The translations under genes and the position numbers were made by a program. The notes below the pieces were generated by a model. That model was not told where the DNA came from. It saw nothing but the letters and a program-made list of their open reading frames with translations, and did no database searches. A stretch of 64,000 nt of DNA from Ryuthela nishihirai (taxonomy: Eukaryota; Arthropoda; Arachnida; Araneae; Heptathelidae): the NCBI GenBank assembly GCA_038380435.1, contig JAWZYU010000013.1:63320446-63384445 (forward strand), given 5' to 3'. Below, piece after piece: positions 55,560 through 64,000 of this stretch (the first letter of the stretch is position 1; each line of letters starts with the position of its first letter).

Positions 55560-56960
55560 ACTATTCTCAAACAGAAGACAATAAAAAGATAATTTTTTTT
55601 TTTTAATTTTCTTTATACTTGGTGTCTAATACTGATGGTGCACTCTTTAAAACACTTGGCTTAATAAATCTACAAAAAGTTCTTTGTAAAATTCCTCTAT
55701 ATCATTCTTTAGAACATCAATTTTTGGTTCTTTGCTTTGAAGAACATATTATATTCATCAAATAAACTTATCACACTTTAAAAAATAGACATAGGCCTTA
55801 CAGGAGTCAGAACTTAAGAAATAAAAATTATTTCTTCTCCATTCAGCATATCTATGCTTTTGTATATTTCTTTACCCCTGCTACTCAGTGTAACATTAGT
55901 TTTAATTTTTTTGCAATTGGGAAGAAATCTGATTGTGTCTGACAGCTTTCTCTTTGATAATGTAGATGTCACTATGCTTCCAGAAGTCAAATTTCTATTA
56001 ATAACTGGCTTATTTTTGGAAGTCGCACACACTTTCTTTCATTTTTCATTCCCCTTTGAAGTACAGTAGCAATGGCCTCCATTGATCAAACAAATAATTA
56101 AGGCGTCTTCAAAATGATAGCCACTAGTACATCCATGTTTTAAGAGTTTTGGAATATTTGCATCACACAATGATAAAAATGTTTTAGGTTTTCTTTTCGT
56201 TTTGTGCTTTTTACCAGATAAGAATAAATGTTTGTCAGCAACTCATCAATTGCAATGGACAATTCCTTGGCAGCCTTTTCTGCAGCCAAGTGGAGACGAC
56301 TTAGACAACCTAAGGAAATTAGATGTGGTTGCTTAGTTTTAAAATAAGTAATTACTCTTTTCTTCTTATGCATGACAGTAGCATTGTCAGATGGCATTGA
56401 CACAATCCAACCATGAAATGCCCATACGCTTGAACTCAAAAAATATTAAGGTGGTAATATTTTCCCACTATGGCATCATCCTCCAAACATGGCAATGAAA
56501 AAAATGCTGCACTTCACTTGTTCGACATCTTCATCTCAATAAGTTACCACCAGAGGAAACAATTTATCATCAGAATCATTGCTGCTATCAGTTGCAACAG
56601 AAAATAGAGAAGTTCTTACAGCACTTATAACTTTTCCTGGATGATACTGGTAGCAAGTTCTTAAACAATAAAATTTGCTTTAGTCCGATAGCATGAATAC
56701 TACCTCACTTCAAGTGAATTTGGAATCATGGCAATTGGTATGATTGGCAACTGATAACGAGATGTTTTGCTCCAACAAAAATGTTGTAAATAAGATTTTG
56801 ACAATGATTTACTGATTGAAATCACATTTTAAAAGTTGATCCAACTTACGCAGATTCTTATCCTCAGTGCAATTTAACATGTGTTTCACTGTATTCATAT
56901 TCTAAATATGGTGCAATTTTCTGCCAATTCAGTATAAATATTAAATTTAATAAAACATTG
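55560..56960 (-). pseudogene. hAT transposase remnant
   Basis: Minus-strand pieces in order: near 56850-56890 KHMLNCTEDKNLRKLDQLLK; 56560-56630 TSLFSVATDSSNDSDDKLFP followed by LVVTY (the first catalytic aspartate region of hAT proteins, D-S-D--); then 56140-56439 with WIVSMPSDNATVMHKKKRVI, ISLGCLSRLHLAAEKAAKEL and LVKSTKRKENLKHFY, the central hAT segment around CDNA--M and the C-H--HL motif. 55560-55810 may hold the C-terminal dimerisation region. The frame at 55814-56032 has no assignable domain. Several stops; no terminal repeats found. Confidence 0.68.
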
Positions 56961-57126
56961 CTATACAGTAAAATATCTCTCCAGCATCCATGCCCGATGC
57001 TAATATCAGTTACAGAATTTGCAAAAAAAGCAAAAGTTTTCCTTTAATGCGAGGATTTTACAAATTCAAATTCCTGGGAATATTTTGCCGTATATTTCTG
57101 ATTGTGTGAACATTTAACCCTCTGGC

Positions 57127-57198
57127 TGCTCATCCCGCGATTTCCACGGGCAACTCAAATGTAGCAAAATTTGCTCATCCCGCGATTTTCGCGGGCAG
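57127..57198 (+). repeat. Subterminal direct repeats of piggyBac
   Basis: Two copies of tgctcatcccgcgatttycn followed by cgggca, about 45 bp apart. Each contains cccgcg-att-cgcggg-like partial dyad symmetry. They are candidate transposase-binding sites. Confidence 0.75.
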
Positions 57199-57396
57199 GT
57201 ATTTTTCTTCCTTTATTGAGGAGCACATCCCGCCTTTTCACCGTTTAACCAGTGAAATAAATTACATACAGTGTTAGACGTTTAATTTAGGTTTTGACCA
57301 ACAGATGTCGTTAGTCATCCACTAAATTGCGGCATTTGAAGGTACTTGGTATTTACTGCTCTAACTTCACTGTTTGCCGCCTTTTTCTAATCAGAA

Positions 57397-58476
57397 ATGG
57401 CTGCTAGAAAACGTTCAGCGATTGACAGAGTATATATTCCTGATGATTTATCAGATTCTGAAAGTAATTTTAGTTTTGATAGTGATAGTGATATAGATTT
57501 TTCGGACTGCTCCTCAGATGGCGATGAATCTGATCATGATTCAATAAACTTGCAAAGCGTTAGGCAGTGGTGCAAAATTGATATGAAGAATATTCCTCCT
57601 CCTCCTCCTCCAGTTCCTTTTCGTGGAAATCCGGGAATTAATGCGAATATAGCTAACAATGCAAGTATATTGAATTATTTTGAACTTTTTTTTGATGATC
57701 AAATATTACGAATGATAGTCCAAGAAACAAATAGATACGCTGAACAATATATCCATAAAGCAGTTTGTAAAGAGAGATCACGCTGGAAAAAATGGACAGA
57801 AACGAATGTTGAAGAACTAAGACTATTTTTTGCAGTTTTGTTACTCCAAGGAGTCATAAAGAAGCCAGAACAAGAGCATTATTGGTCTAAGCGTCAAATA
57901 TTATACACACCAATTTTTGAAAAAGTAATTGGAAAAAATAGGTTTTTATTGCTTATGAAGTTTCTTCATTTTACCAATAATGAGGAATTTGATAAAGACC
58001 GACACCCATGGCCGAAACTGAATAAAATTTATGAACTAATGGAACATCTTCAATGCAAATTTCGAGAAGTCTATATACCAGGGAAAAATCTTAGTTTAGA
58101 TGAAAGTTTGATGCGGTTCAAAGGCAGGCTGAACTGGAAAATGTTTATTGCCAAAAAAAGAGCAAGATTTGGCTTGAAGTTTTTCGTTCTTTGTGAAGCA
58201 GAAAGTGGATACATTTCAGATTTCCTCATATACACAGGTGATGGAACAGTGTATAATCCGAAATACAGCCACTATCCAGTTTCCACCAAAATTGTTTTAC
58301 ACTTGATGGATCGATTCCTGGGAAAAGGTTATTGTGTCACTATTGATAATTTTTATATGTCTCCAGAGCTTGCAGACATCTTAGTTACAGAAAAGACCTT
58401 CCTGTCAATTTTTCAAAAGAGAAAGTCCCCAAGGGTGAAATTGTTGCTTATCAAAGAGGTAAAGTTATGGCCCTGA
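57397..58476 (+). CDS. piggyBac transposase, N-terminal and catalytic part (frameshifted)
   Basis: A 359-residue frame starting MAARKRSAIDRVYIPDDLSD at the first ATG after the terminal region. Residues 18-50 are acidic and serine-rich. A proline run at 67-73 precedes the DDE_Tnp_1_7 domain (about 90-340). FRGNPGINANIANNASILNY, WKKWTETNVEELRLFFAVLL and NLSLDESLMRFKGRL (catalytic D235) are typical, as is VTIDNFYMSPELADIL (catalytic D317). After residue 334 (TEKT) the sequence lacks the segment usually following it and shifts frame; the last 25 residues are out of frame. The next in-frame coding continues at 58410 in another frame and overlaps the 58467 ORF. Confidence 0.92.
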   Translation: MAARKRSAIDRVYIPDDLSDSESNFSFDSDSDIDFSDCSSDGDESDHDSINLQSVRQWCKIDMKNIPPPPPPVPFRGNPGINANIANNASILNYFELFFDDQILRMIVQETNRYAEQYIHKAVCKERSRWKKWTETNVEELRLFFAVLLLQGVIKKPEQEHYWSKRQILYTPIFEKVIGKNRFLLLMKFLHFTNNEEFDKDRHPWPKLNKIYELMEHLQCKFREVYIPGKNLSLDESLMRFKGRLNWKMFIAKKRARFGLKFFVLCEAESGYISDFLIYTGDGTVYNPKYSHYPVSTKIVLHLMDRFLGKGYCVTIDNFYMSPELADILVTEKTFLSIFQKRKSPRVKLLLIKEVKLWP

Positions 58477-59074
58477 AGTGGCAGGACAAGAAGAGTGTCT
58501 GCCTTATGAGTACTATTCATGATGCAAGCTCTTATTTGGTTACATGCAAATCTAACAAGACTGTTATGAAACCAGTTGTCGTTTGTGACTATAATAATAC
58601 AATGGGTGGCGTCGATTTATGCGATCAAGAAATGTCCTACTACCCAACGCTCCGAAAACAACAAGGGAAGTATTATATCAAAATTTTCAGGCATTTTTTA
58701 GATCAATCGTTGTGGAATGCCTATGTACTTTACAAAAAGCAAAACCCAACACAAAATATAAAGCTTTTGGAATTTCGTTTGCAAATGATTGAAGAAAGTG
58801 TCCAAAAGTATTCTAATGGAGATAAAAGCAGTTGTCCTGGAAGACCAAGTTCTACTCCGAACCCTTTGAGATTGACAGCTCGTCATTTTGCAAGGCACAT
58901 ACCGCCTAACCCCATAAAAAGAGAGCCTCGAAGACAGTGTGCTGTTTGCTGTTCAAGAAAAGATGCAAATGGAAAAAAAATTCACAAAGAAACACGAATC
59001 TGATGCAAAGACTGTGAAGTTGGACTTTGCCTTGAACCCTGTTTCGAACTCTATCATACTAAACTACATTTCTA
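58467..59074 (+). pseudogene. piggyBac transposase, C-terminal part (one stop)
   Basis: Continues the transposase in the adjacent frame; homologous sequence already begins upstream near 58410 (LPVNFSKEKVPKGEIVAYQR). It includes NTMGGVDLCDQEMSYYPTL, whose first D is the third catalytic residue, and a basic C-terminal stretch. The C-terminal cysteine-rich zinc-binding motif is RRQCAVCCSRKDANGKKIHK, then TGA at 59001, then CKDCEVGLCLEPCFELYHTK to the natural end at about 59074. The TGA removes half of the zinc-binding cysteines. A small deletion and this stop are the only obvious defects. Confidence 0.9.
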
Positions 59075-59389
59075 AGGTATTTTTTTCTCAGTGCATTATA
59101 TTTTCTTAAGTTTTATACATTTTACTTTTTTATATTATGTAATAAATAGAAATTAACTGCAATTCAATTGAAATTTATTTTAAAAAAAATTTTTGTGTGA
59201 TAACATCTGAAATTGTTTTTTCTGACAGCTTAGTTTCTCATGATAAAAATCTATATAAAAAATCTTTTCTAGAAAGAAAAAAATGCATATTTCAATTCTC
59301 CAATATACATAGATTTTAAATATGCACAAAAAAAAATACACAATTTTTGAAGCGATTTCGGTCCACAAATTGAGCAGTCAGAGGGTTAA

Positions 59390-60682
59390 GAGGCATAGTA
59401 AAAATTTTAACACAAAAGTAGTAATGAAATTGTTTGCATAAAACAGCAAATGACAAAGTGTAGAGGTAAGAACAAAGACAGTACTGCTACAGTGTTAAAA
59501 CCAAAGAGAGGAGCTTTGATTAGTCATTCAAAAGGTCACAGCAGTAACTCAGCTAACAACTTGTCTCAACTATAGTGAAAGAAAAGTTTTAATCCCATTA
59601 ACCCAACCTAGATAACAATAGACATACACGAGGTCCATTCAAGTTGCAATATCAGTCATGGCCCATAGATCAGTGAAGTTCTCTAATCTGTATTATCTCC
59701 TTCACTCTGACGTTTCCAATTCTAACTAATCCAATTAGTGTTTAGTTGGCCAGAGCCAGGAGAGTTGGGTATAGTTGGTCTCTGGATGTAAACCAGTTTT
59801 TCAGGCTGGACACTGGAAGGACTAATTACTGGCATCTGCATTTTTCTGGGCCATGACCCAGTTTATGCCACAGAACTGCAGAAAAAAACTCAAAAATCGG
59901 ATTTTCAATGACCAATTTCAGTGATGGTTATAGTTTCAGTAGTGGGAAATGTGTTGAATGGTATGATAAAATTATTCCAGTAATACTGAAATAGAATTAA
60001 AGCAGAAGAGAGTAAAACATAGTAAAAAAAACAGACATACAACTTCACAATTGCTATCAAAATCCTCCAATTTTAAAAATGGTACAATTATAAAAATAGC
60101 AATTATTGGTTAATTTACAGGAGAATTTTAAAATTATTTAAGTGCAAAACAGTGTTGCTTAAAGGTAAAATAACCATTCAACCTTGGATCACATTCCTTG
60201 TAATAGTAGTGTGTTTGTATTTCCAGTTATAGCTTTGCTAAACACTGGTAAATCATGGCACTATAAGGTTCAAGGTGTTGTAAATATGGTGAACTACAGA
60301 AATAAATGGAATAACTGCTGCCATCTATGGAGAGATAGCTAAACTACAAGACAACGTAATAATGAGTGACAATCCCGGTGCACCACAGTACGGAGACTGC
60401 ATGTCACCTTGAGGGAGTTGCCACTGAAACCACAATCCACTAACCAGGGTACTTTCTGTCTAGATCTTGCCTTCATAGATCTGCCTTGCTGTGGGAGAAG
60501 ACCTGTAGAAGAGAGAAACACTGCTTATCATAGCAAGCCTGCCTGTTAAAATAATCACTGAGGTGCAGTGAGTGGGATCTTTTAGAATTTTCAGTTGCCA
60601 TGCCTAGGAATTACCAAATCATTCACTGATTTTTGTCCAAAAAATTGCCAAATATAATTCAGATGGTATCTTTTGAATTTTA
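59390..60682. other. Noncoding, no recognised feature
   Basis: Moderately AT-rich. A short frame at 60339-60521 has no recognisable motif. I looked for the N-terminal part of the hAT remnant interrupted by the piggyBac and could not confirm it. Confidence 0.4.
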
Positions 60683-61465
60683 ATGCCAAACTTATGAAGA
60701 ATTCCTATCTTTTTGAGTCATCCGCTGCAGAGACTCTCAGGCACTTCCATCGATAAGCCACACCTAATCGGGTTCCCAGTCCTTTCAGCATGACCTTCAA
60801 CTTCGTCCTCTCCAACAAGCCGGGAAACCACAGCCAGCTCACCGTCTCGGCCTATAACCATGCCGAGGCCGCATCGGAGCACACTTGACCAGCAACCTCT
60901 CGAAACCAGTCAGCAGCCCCCCAACAAAGCTGTTAGCCTACCGGGGCTTACATGACTGCAGCACCCGGACCCCACTTCTCAGAGGAACCTAAGTTTCTCC
61001 ACTACAAAAGCTATCTGTTGAGCCAAAACAGATTCATGTGGGACTCTTAGTTTGGCTGTTCCATCGATAAGTCCGTCGACCAGGTTAGCTACTCCCGGTC
61101 ACGAGCCTTCAACTTCTACCTCTCCATTGTGAGCGGGCCGAAGCCCCCCAGTGAACAATCTTCCGACCCACGATATCATTGGAACCGCATTGATTGAGCC
61201 CACTGGACCGGGTGCTACAGGTCCAGTCCGCAGACCCCCAAGTACGGCCTCTCAACCAGGGCTGTAACCCACAGTTTCGCTGGGGACAAGTCTTAGACCA
61301 CTGGACCAGCCCTCCCCAGAAGCAGTCCGGTCCTTCAACAGACCCCCTCCACCAGGGGCCACAAGATATCATGAACTCCAGAGTCCCAGCCATCCGAACC
61401 CAACTTCTCAGAGGCACCGTAGCCCCCCCCCCCCTCGTCAAAGAGGTCCCACTCCGGGGGGGAAG
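60683..61465 (-). repeat. GC-rich composite repeat, copy 2
   Basis: On the minus strand it shares modules with 6395-7234: ggtgcctctgagaagttggg, gactgcttctggggagggc, ggtccagtgggctcaat and gccaaactaagagtc. Two diverged modules of about 400 bp recur internally (for example cttatcgatggaacagccaa and cttatcgatggaagtgcctg). It begins at a run of about 12 G (plus C at 61424-61435). The 124- and 101-residue frames at 61109-61499 are byproducts of GC richness. Confidence 0.65.
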
Positions 61466-61654
61466 ACAAAAAACAAAAGTCATATCAGAATGGTGTTAAC
61501 AAAAATAGCTTTATTCATTCTACATTAAAGAGCCATGTCACATAAAAAATAATGATTGAAAGTAAAGCCATGTCACATGATGCCTAACCACAGGGTCTGT
61601 CAAGTTCAAAACCTTTACCTAATGAATTTTGAGGAAAAACTTGTAGTTTCCACA

Positions 61655-61869
61655 TTAAATAAATAAATTGCCCCTCAAGCAACTGCTTGCCACAGAGGTT
61701 TGACACGAGTCTATCAATTTAACACAACAAAGAGAAAATCTGTGAGGGAGGTGAGACCTCTGCAAGAAAGACAACACAGAAAAGAAACATCCATACCTTA
61801 CCTGGGGCCCAAACCCAGGTCTCTCTGATCAGTAGCCAAGCACACTAACCACTAAGCCACTAGGACAGC
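61655..61869 (-). mobile_element. SINE2 copy with head
   Basis: 3' end aaataaattgcccctcaagc at plus 61662, body with gcaactgcttgccacagagg, and the head on minus GTGGCTTAGTGGTTAGTGTG with GGGTTTGGGCCCC as a mutated B-box. Confidence 0.78.
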
Positions 61870-62456
61870 AAGATTAAAAAATAATATGAATTGTTAAATA
61901 TACATGAGAGCTTTTAAGTAAAGGTCATTTACTTTTCTTCAGTTTTTCACAAAGTTACGGCAATAAATATGGTTTTTGCTGTAAACTTTAAAAGGAGATA
62001 CAACACAAGCATTTTAATATAGAAATGTTTTGAAAGTCACTCAAATTATTAATATGATCATTTGGAAAACTATAATTTGTGTGATTGTTCATTTCTTAAT
62101 AACACCCACACAGAGCTTCACAACAGGTATTATAATACGATCCCATTTTTCAAAAATACAAAAAAGTTTTGATTTTTTTTTCTTTAAATAATATACTATT
62201 TCATATATATTAAATTTTCATATGAAATTCCTTATTCAACCAGCAATTCAGTATGTTAAATTTACCCTTTTGTTAACATTTCTATTGCCTTCTGTATTTT
62301 TTTCACTTGTTAATGAGTACCTACATCACATTGCATTTAAGGGATTCACTTTTGTTAAAACTGAATTAGCATAAGGATATCAGATTTGTAATGATAACAA
62401 AAGATTGTGTTGGATCTGGCATATAAAGAAAAATTAACTTCACTTCTTGATTTGAA
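61870..62456. other. Noncoding, no recognised feature
   Basis: AT-rich; nothing matched elsewhere. Confidence 0.4.
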
Positions 62457-62970
62457 TAATCATTCAGGACCATCTGCACTACTCTGCATGTCTAAAGGAA
62501 AATAGTTGCTGGTCAGCACTGTTAGCAAAACAAATGAAATTTTTTTTTTTTTCAATTTAAATTCTTGTTTGAGTTTTTGCACATATGGCACATAAAAATA
62601 TGAATTTGAGTCTTGAAAAATAGTATACTTTCCATTGCTACACATTACATCAAGCTACAAAAAAAAATGTTTTCTAGTTTTCATATTGGTCTTTCCTTAA
62701 TTGTGATATTGCTATCAGTGCCACTTTATTTAATGTTACTCCATGCCAAAGAAATTATCTGATTCACTTTATAAGTATCATCTGATATGTTGTCAACACA
62801 TCTTTTTCTGAAAATTTCAAAATTCTTCTGAGAATTAACCACAAATATTTTTATCTAAGAATTTGGGGAGCAATTACAAAGTATGTACTTTTAGTTTTCC
62901 CCATTGTTTTACTTTATTTTGTTCCTGTTTATCCCTATTTCAATATTTCTAGAATTATATTTATAATCCA
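62457..62970 (+). repeat. Repeat R2, third copy (5' half)
   Basis: Matches the first third of the 31877 copy: cttgaaaaatagtata, aatttcaaaattcttct, gagcaattacaaagt and ttttccccattgttttact align in order with 32040-32380. Confidence 0.5.
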
Positions 62971-63099
62971 TCATTTTATTTCCCGAGATTAAAACCAAAA
63001 CCGCAGAGTTCCTTGGTTTTGGGAACTTTTATCATCAATTACAAGTGAGGAAGCACAAAACACATATGTTTGTTACACAACTTGGAGTTCCATGACAGA

Positions 63100-63490
63100 A
63101 TGGTGACAAAAAATGGTGAATACACAAATGCAGTTGACAAAATGCCACCTGTGCAATATGACATTAACAAAAACGCAGATTCTACATAATGCCACTGATA
63201 AAATGCTGCATAATGCTGCTGATAAAATGCCACATATGAAAAGGCCATAAACAAAAGTGCTGCTAGCAAAAATGGCATACAACGAAATGCAGTGAACGAA
63301 ACTACTGCCTGTACAACACAGTGTGAACAAAAACACTGCCTTTACAAAACACCATGAACAAGAATGGTGTGAATCGAAAAGCTGCCTGTACAAATCAGCA
63401 TGAACCAAAACACTGCCTGTAGAAAACACCATAAACAAAAATGCAGCATGCAAAAATACTGACTGTACATAATGCTGAGAGCAAAAACCC
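63100..63490. repeat. Degenerate minisatellite, unit about 31 bp
   Basis: Repeated aacaaaaacactgcctgtac- and caaaacaccatgaacaaaa-like units with substitutions and small indels, about 12 copies. Sub-blocks tgccac, tgctgc and tgaacaaaa alternate. The minus-strand frames at 63039-63278 and 63073-63510 arise from the repeat and are not called as genes. Confidence 0.75.
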
Positions 63491-63730
63491 CACCCAATAA
63501 TTTTCTTCAACTTACTACCAATCTTCCTATCTTCTTTTGGGCATGTAGTAAAATATTTTAAGGGATAAAAATTATTTTTGGATTGGATGGGTATTACGAA
63601 ATAGTATGATTTGCACCTTCTGAATCTTTCAAAAGCTTAAAATGTGTCCTCTAATGGTGGGAATTTTTTGAACGAATATTGCAAATGATGTATTTAGTAG
63701 AAATTTTAAATTTTGATGATTGAATGTGAA

Positions 63731-64000
63731 GGTTATGAGGCTCTGCAGTTCCCAAGTCGAGTACCACCTGGGCAAGAGTTGAGATTTATCTCCGCAAAAA
63801 CCTTGCTCTCAGTCAAAAGGGGACACTGATGGGCTTTGAAAGGCCATTGTTCATTGTATGGGACATAAAGCCATGGCCCTGTGTGCAAGAGTCATACACT
63901 GTGCATGTTAAAGAATAAGCTACATGTTCTTGATGGGAGGTTTACTATCTGTTTCCTAACAGCTGTCCAGTGGGTCCCCCCACCCACCCCACCCACCCCA
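63731..64000 (+). mobile_element. SINE1 copy, running off the right edge
   Basis: Plus-strand SINE1: head remnant ggttatgaggctctgcagtt (63731) with cccaagtcgagtaccacctg, body with cacatgttcttgatgggagg-like sequence at 63920-63940, to a CCCCACCCA-rich end at 64000. The A-box half is missing. Confidence 0.75.

Larger units (their letters stand above)
57118..59385 (+). mobile_element. piggyBac element, nearly complete
   Basis: Bounded by TTAA (57114-57117 and 59386-59389) and inverted ends CCCTCTGGCTGCTCA and (reverse complement) CCCTCTGACTGCTCA. The 2268-bp length, TTAA target and CCCT ends are diagnostic of piggyBac. The left end carries a subterminal direct repeat (57131-57197). The transposase fills the middle. 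It is the youngest-looking autonomous DNA transposon in the window. Confidence 0.95.

Noticed and set aside
55814..56032. 72-residue frame as a host gene
   Set aside because: No domain recognised and located within the hAT remnant; treated as part of it.
61109..61499. Overlapping 124- and 101-residue frames
   Set aside because: Products of high GC content in the composite repeat; no domain and both strands open.
63073..63510. 145-residue minus-strand frame with hydrophobic repeats
   Set aside because: Entirely derived from the degenerate minisatellite, with no start context or domain.
1..64000. CRISPR arrays, operons or prokaryotic genes
   Set aside because: None seen: introns, RNA polymerase III SINEs and eukaryotic transposons identify animal nuclear DNA.

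Overview
This is an intron-rich, AT-rich animal nuclear sequence. Most of it is transposable-element debris laid over one conserved host gene. Four spliced exons on the minus strand (42767-42903, 34870-34981, 19260-19526, 4193-4304) encode a continuous piece of WAPL (wings apart-like), the cohesin-release factor. They join in frame across GT-AG introns of about 7.8, 15.3 and 15.0 kb. The N-terminal half would lie upstream (above 42903) and the C-terminal end beyond the left edge; I did not find either. No bacterial features, CRISPR arrays or functional tRNA/rRNA genes are visible. The repeat mix (RTE-like LINEs, Penelope-like elements, DUF4817-type mariners, Tc1, hAT, piggyBac, tRNA-derived SINEs) suggests an arthropod. 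A chelicerate is possible, but that is only an impression.

The main repeat is an RTE-like LINE of roughly 3.4-3.5 kb (APE endonuclease, reverse transcriptase, short GAT-type 3' tail). At least ten copies are present: 1-275, 1223-2225, 5505-9043 (interrupted), 12768-13664, 17900-18890 (old), 22256-22725, 25635-28318, 30236-31725, 37160-40425, 44975-47163 and 51934-55543. None is intact. Three tRNA-derived SINE-like families occur: SINE1 (head resembling elongator tRNA-Met), SINE2 (200-bp, 3' end sharing an 11-mer with the LINE) and SINE3 (tRNA-Gly-like head).

Left third (1-20 kb): LINE fragments, a pogo/Tigger remnant, a hAT MITE with a perfect 8-bp target duplication, a GC-rich composite repeat inserted in a LINE, a head-to-head Penelope-like inverted repeat carrying a nested mariner, an LTR with a gag start, and a Tc1 element with both terminal inverted repeats. 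Middle (20-43 kb): a SINE3 cluster, a second Penelope-like fragment, LINEs, an inverted pair of an unclassified repeat, and an AT-rich dispersed repeat. Right third (43-64 kb): decayed Tc1, LINE with internal deletion, a nested mariner/SINE2/Tc1 assembly, a LINE with a hAT MITE inside, a hAT transposase remnant, a nearly complete piggyBac with TTAA duplication, a second GC-rich repeat, and a degenerate minisatellite.

The only likely functional coding sequence is WAPL. The closest to an active transposon is the piggyBac at 57118-59385, which has a small coding deletion and one late stop codon. I see no evidence for a new multi-gene system. The most unusual items are unclassified repeat families and nested insertions that keep readable target-site duplications.
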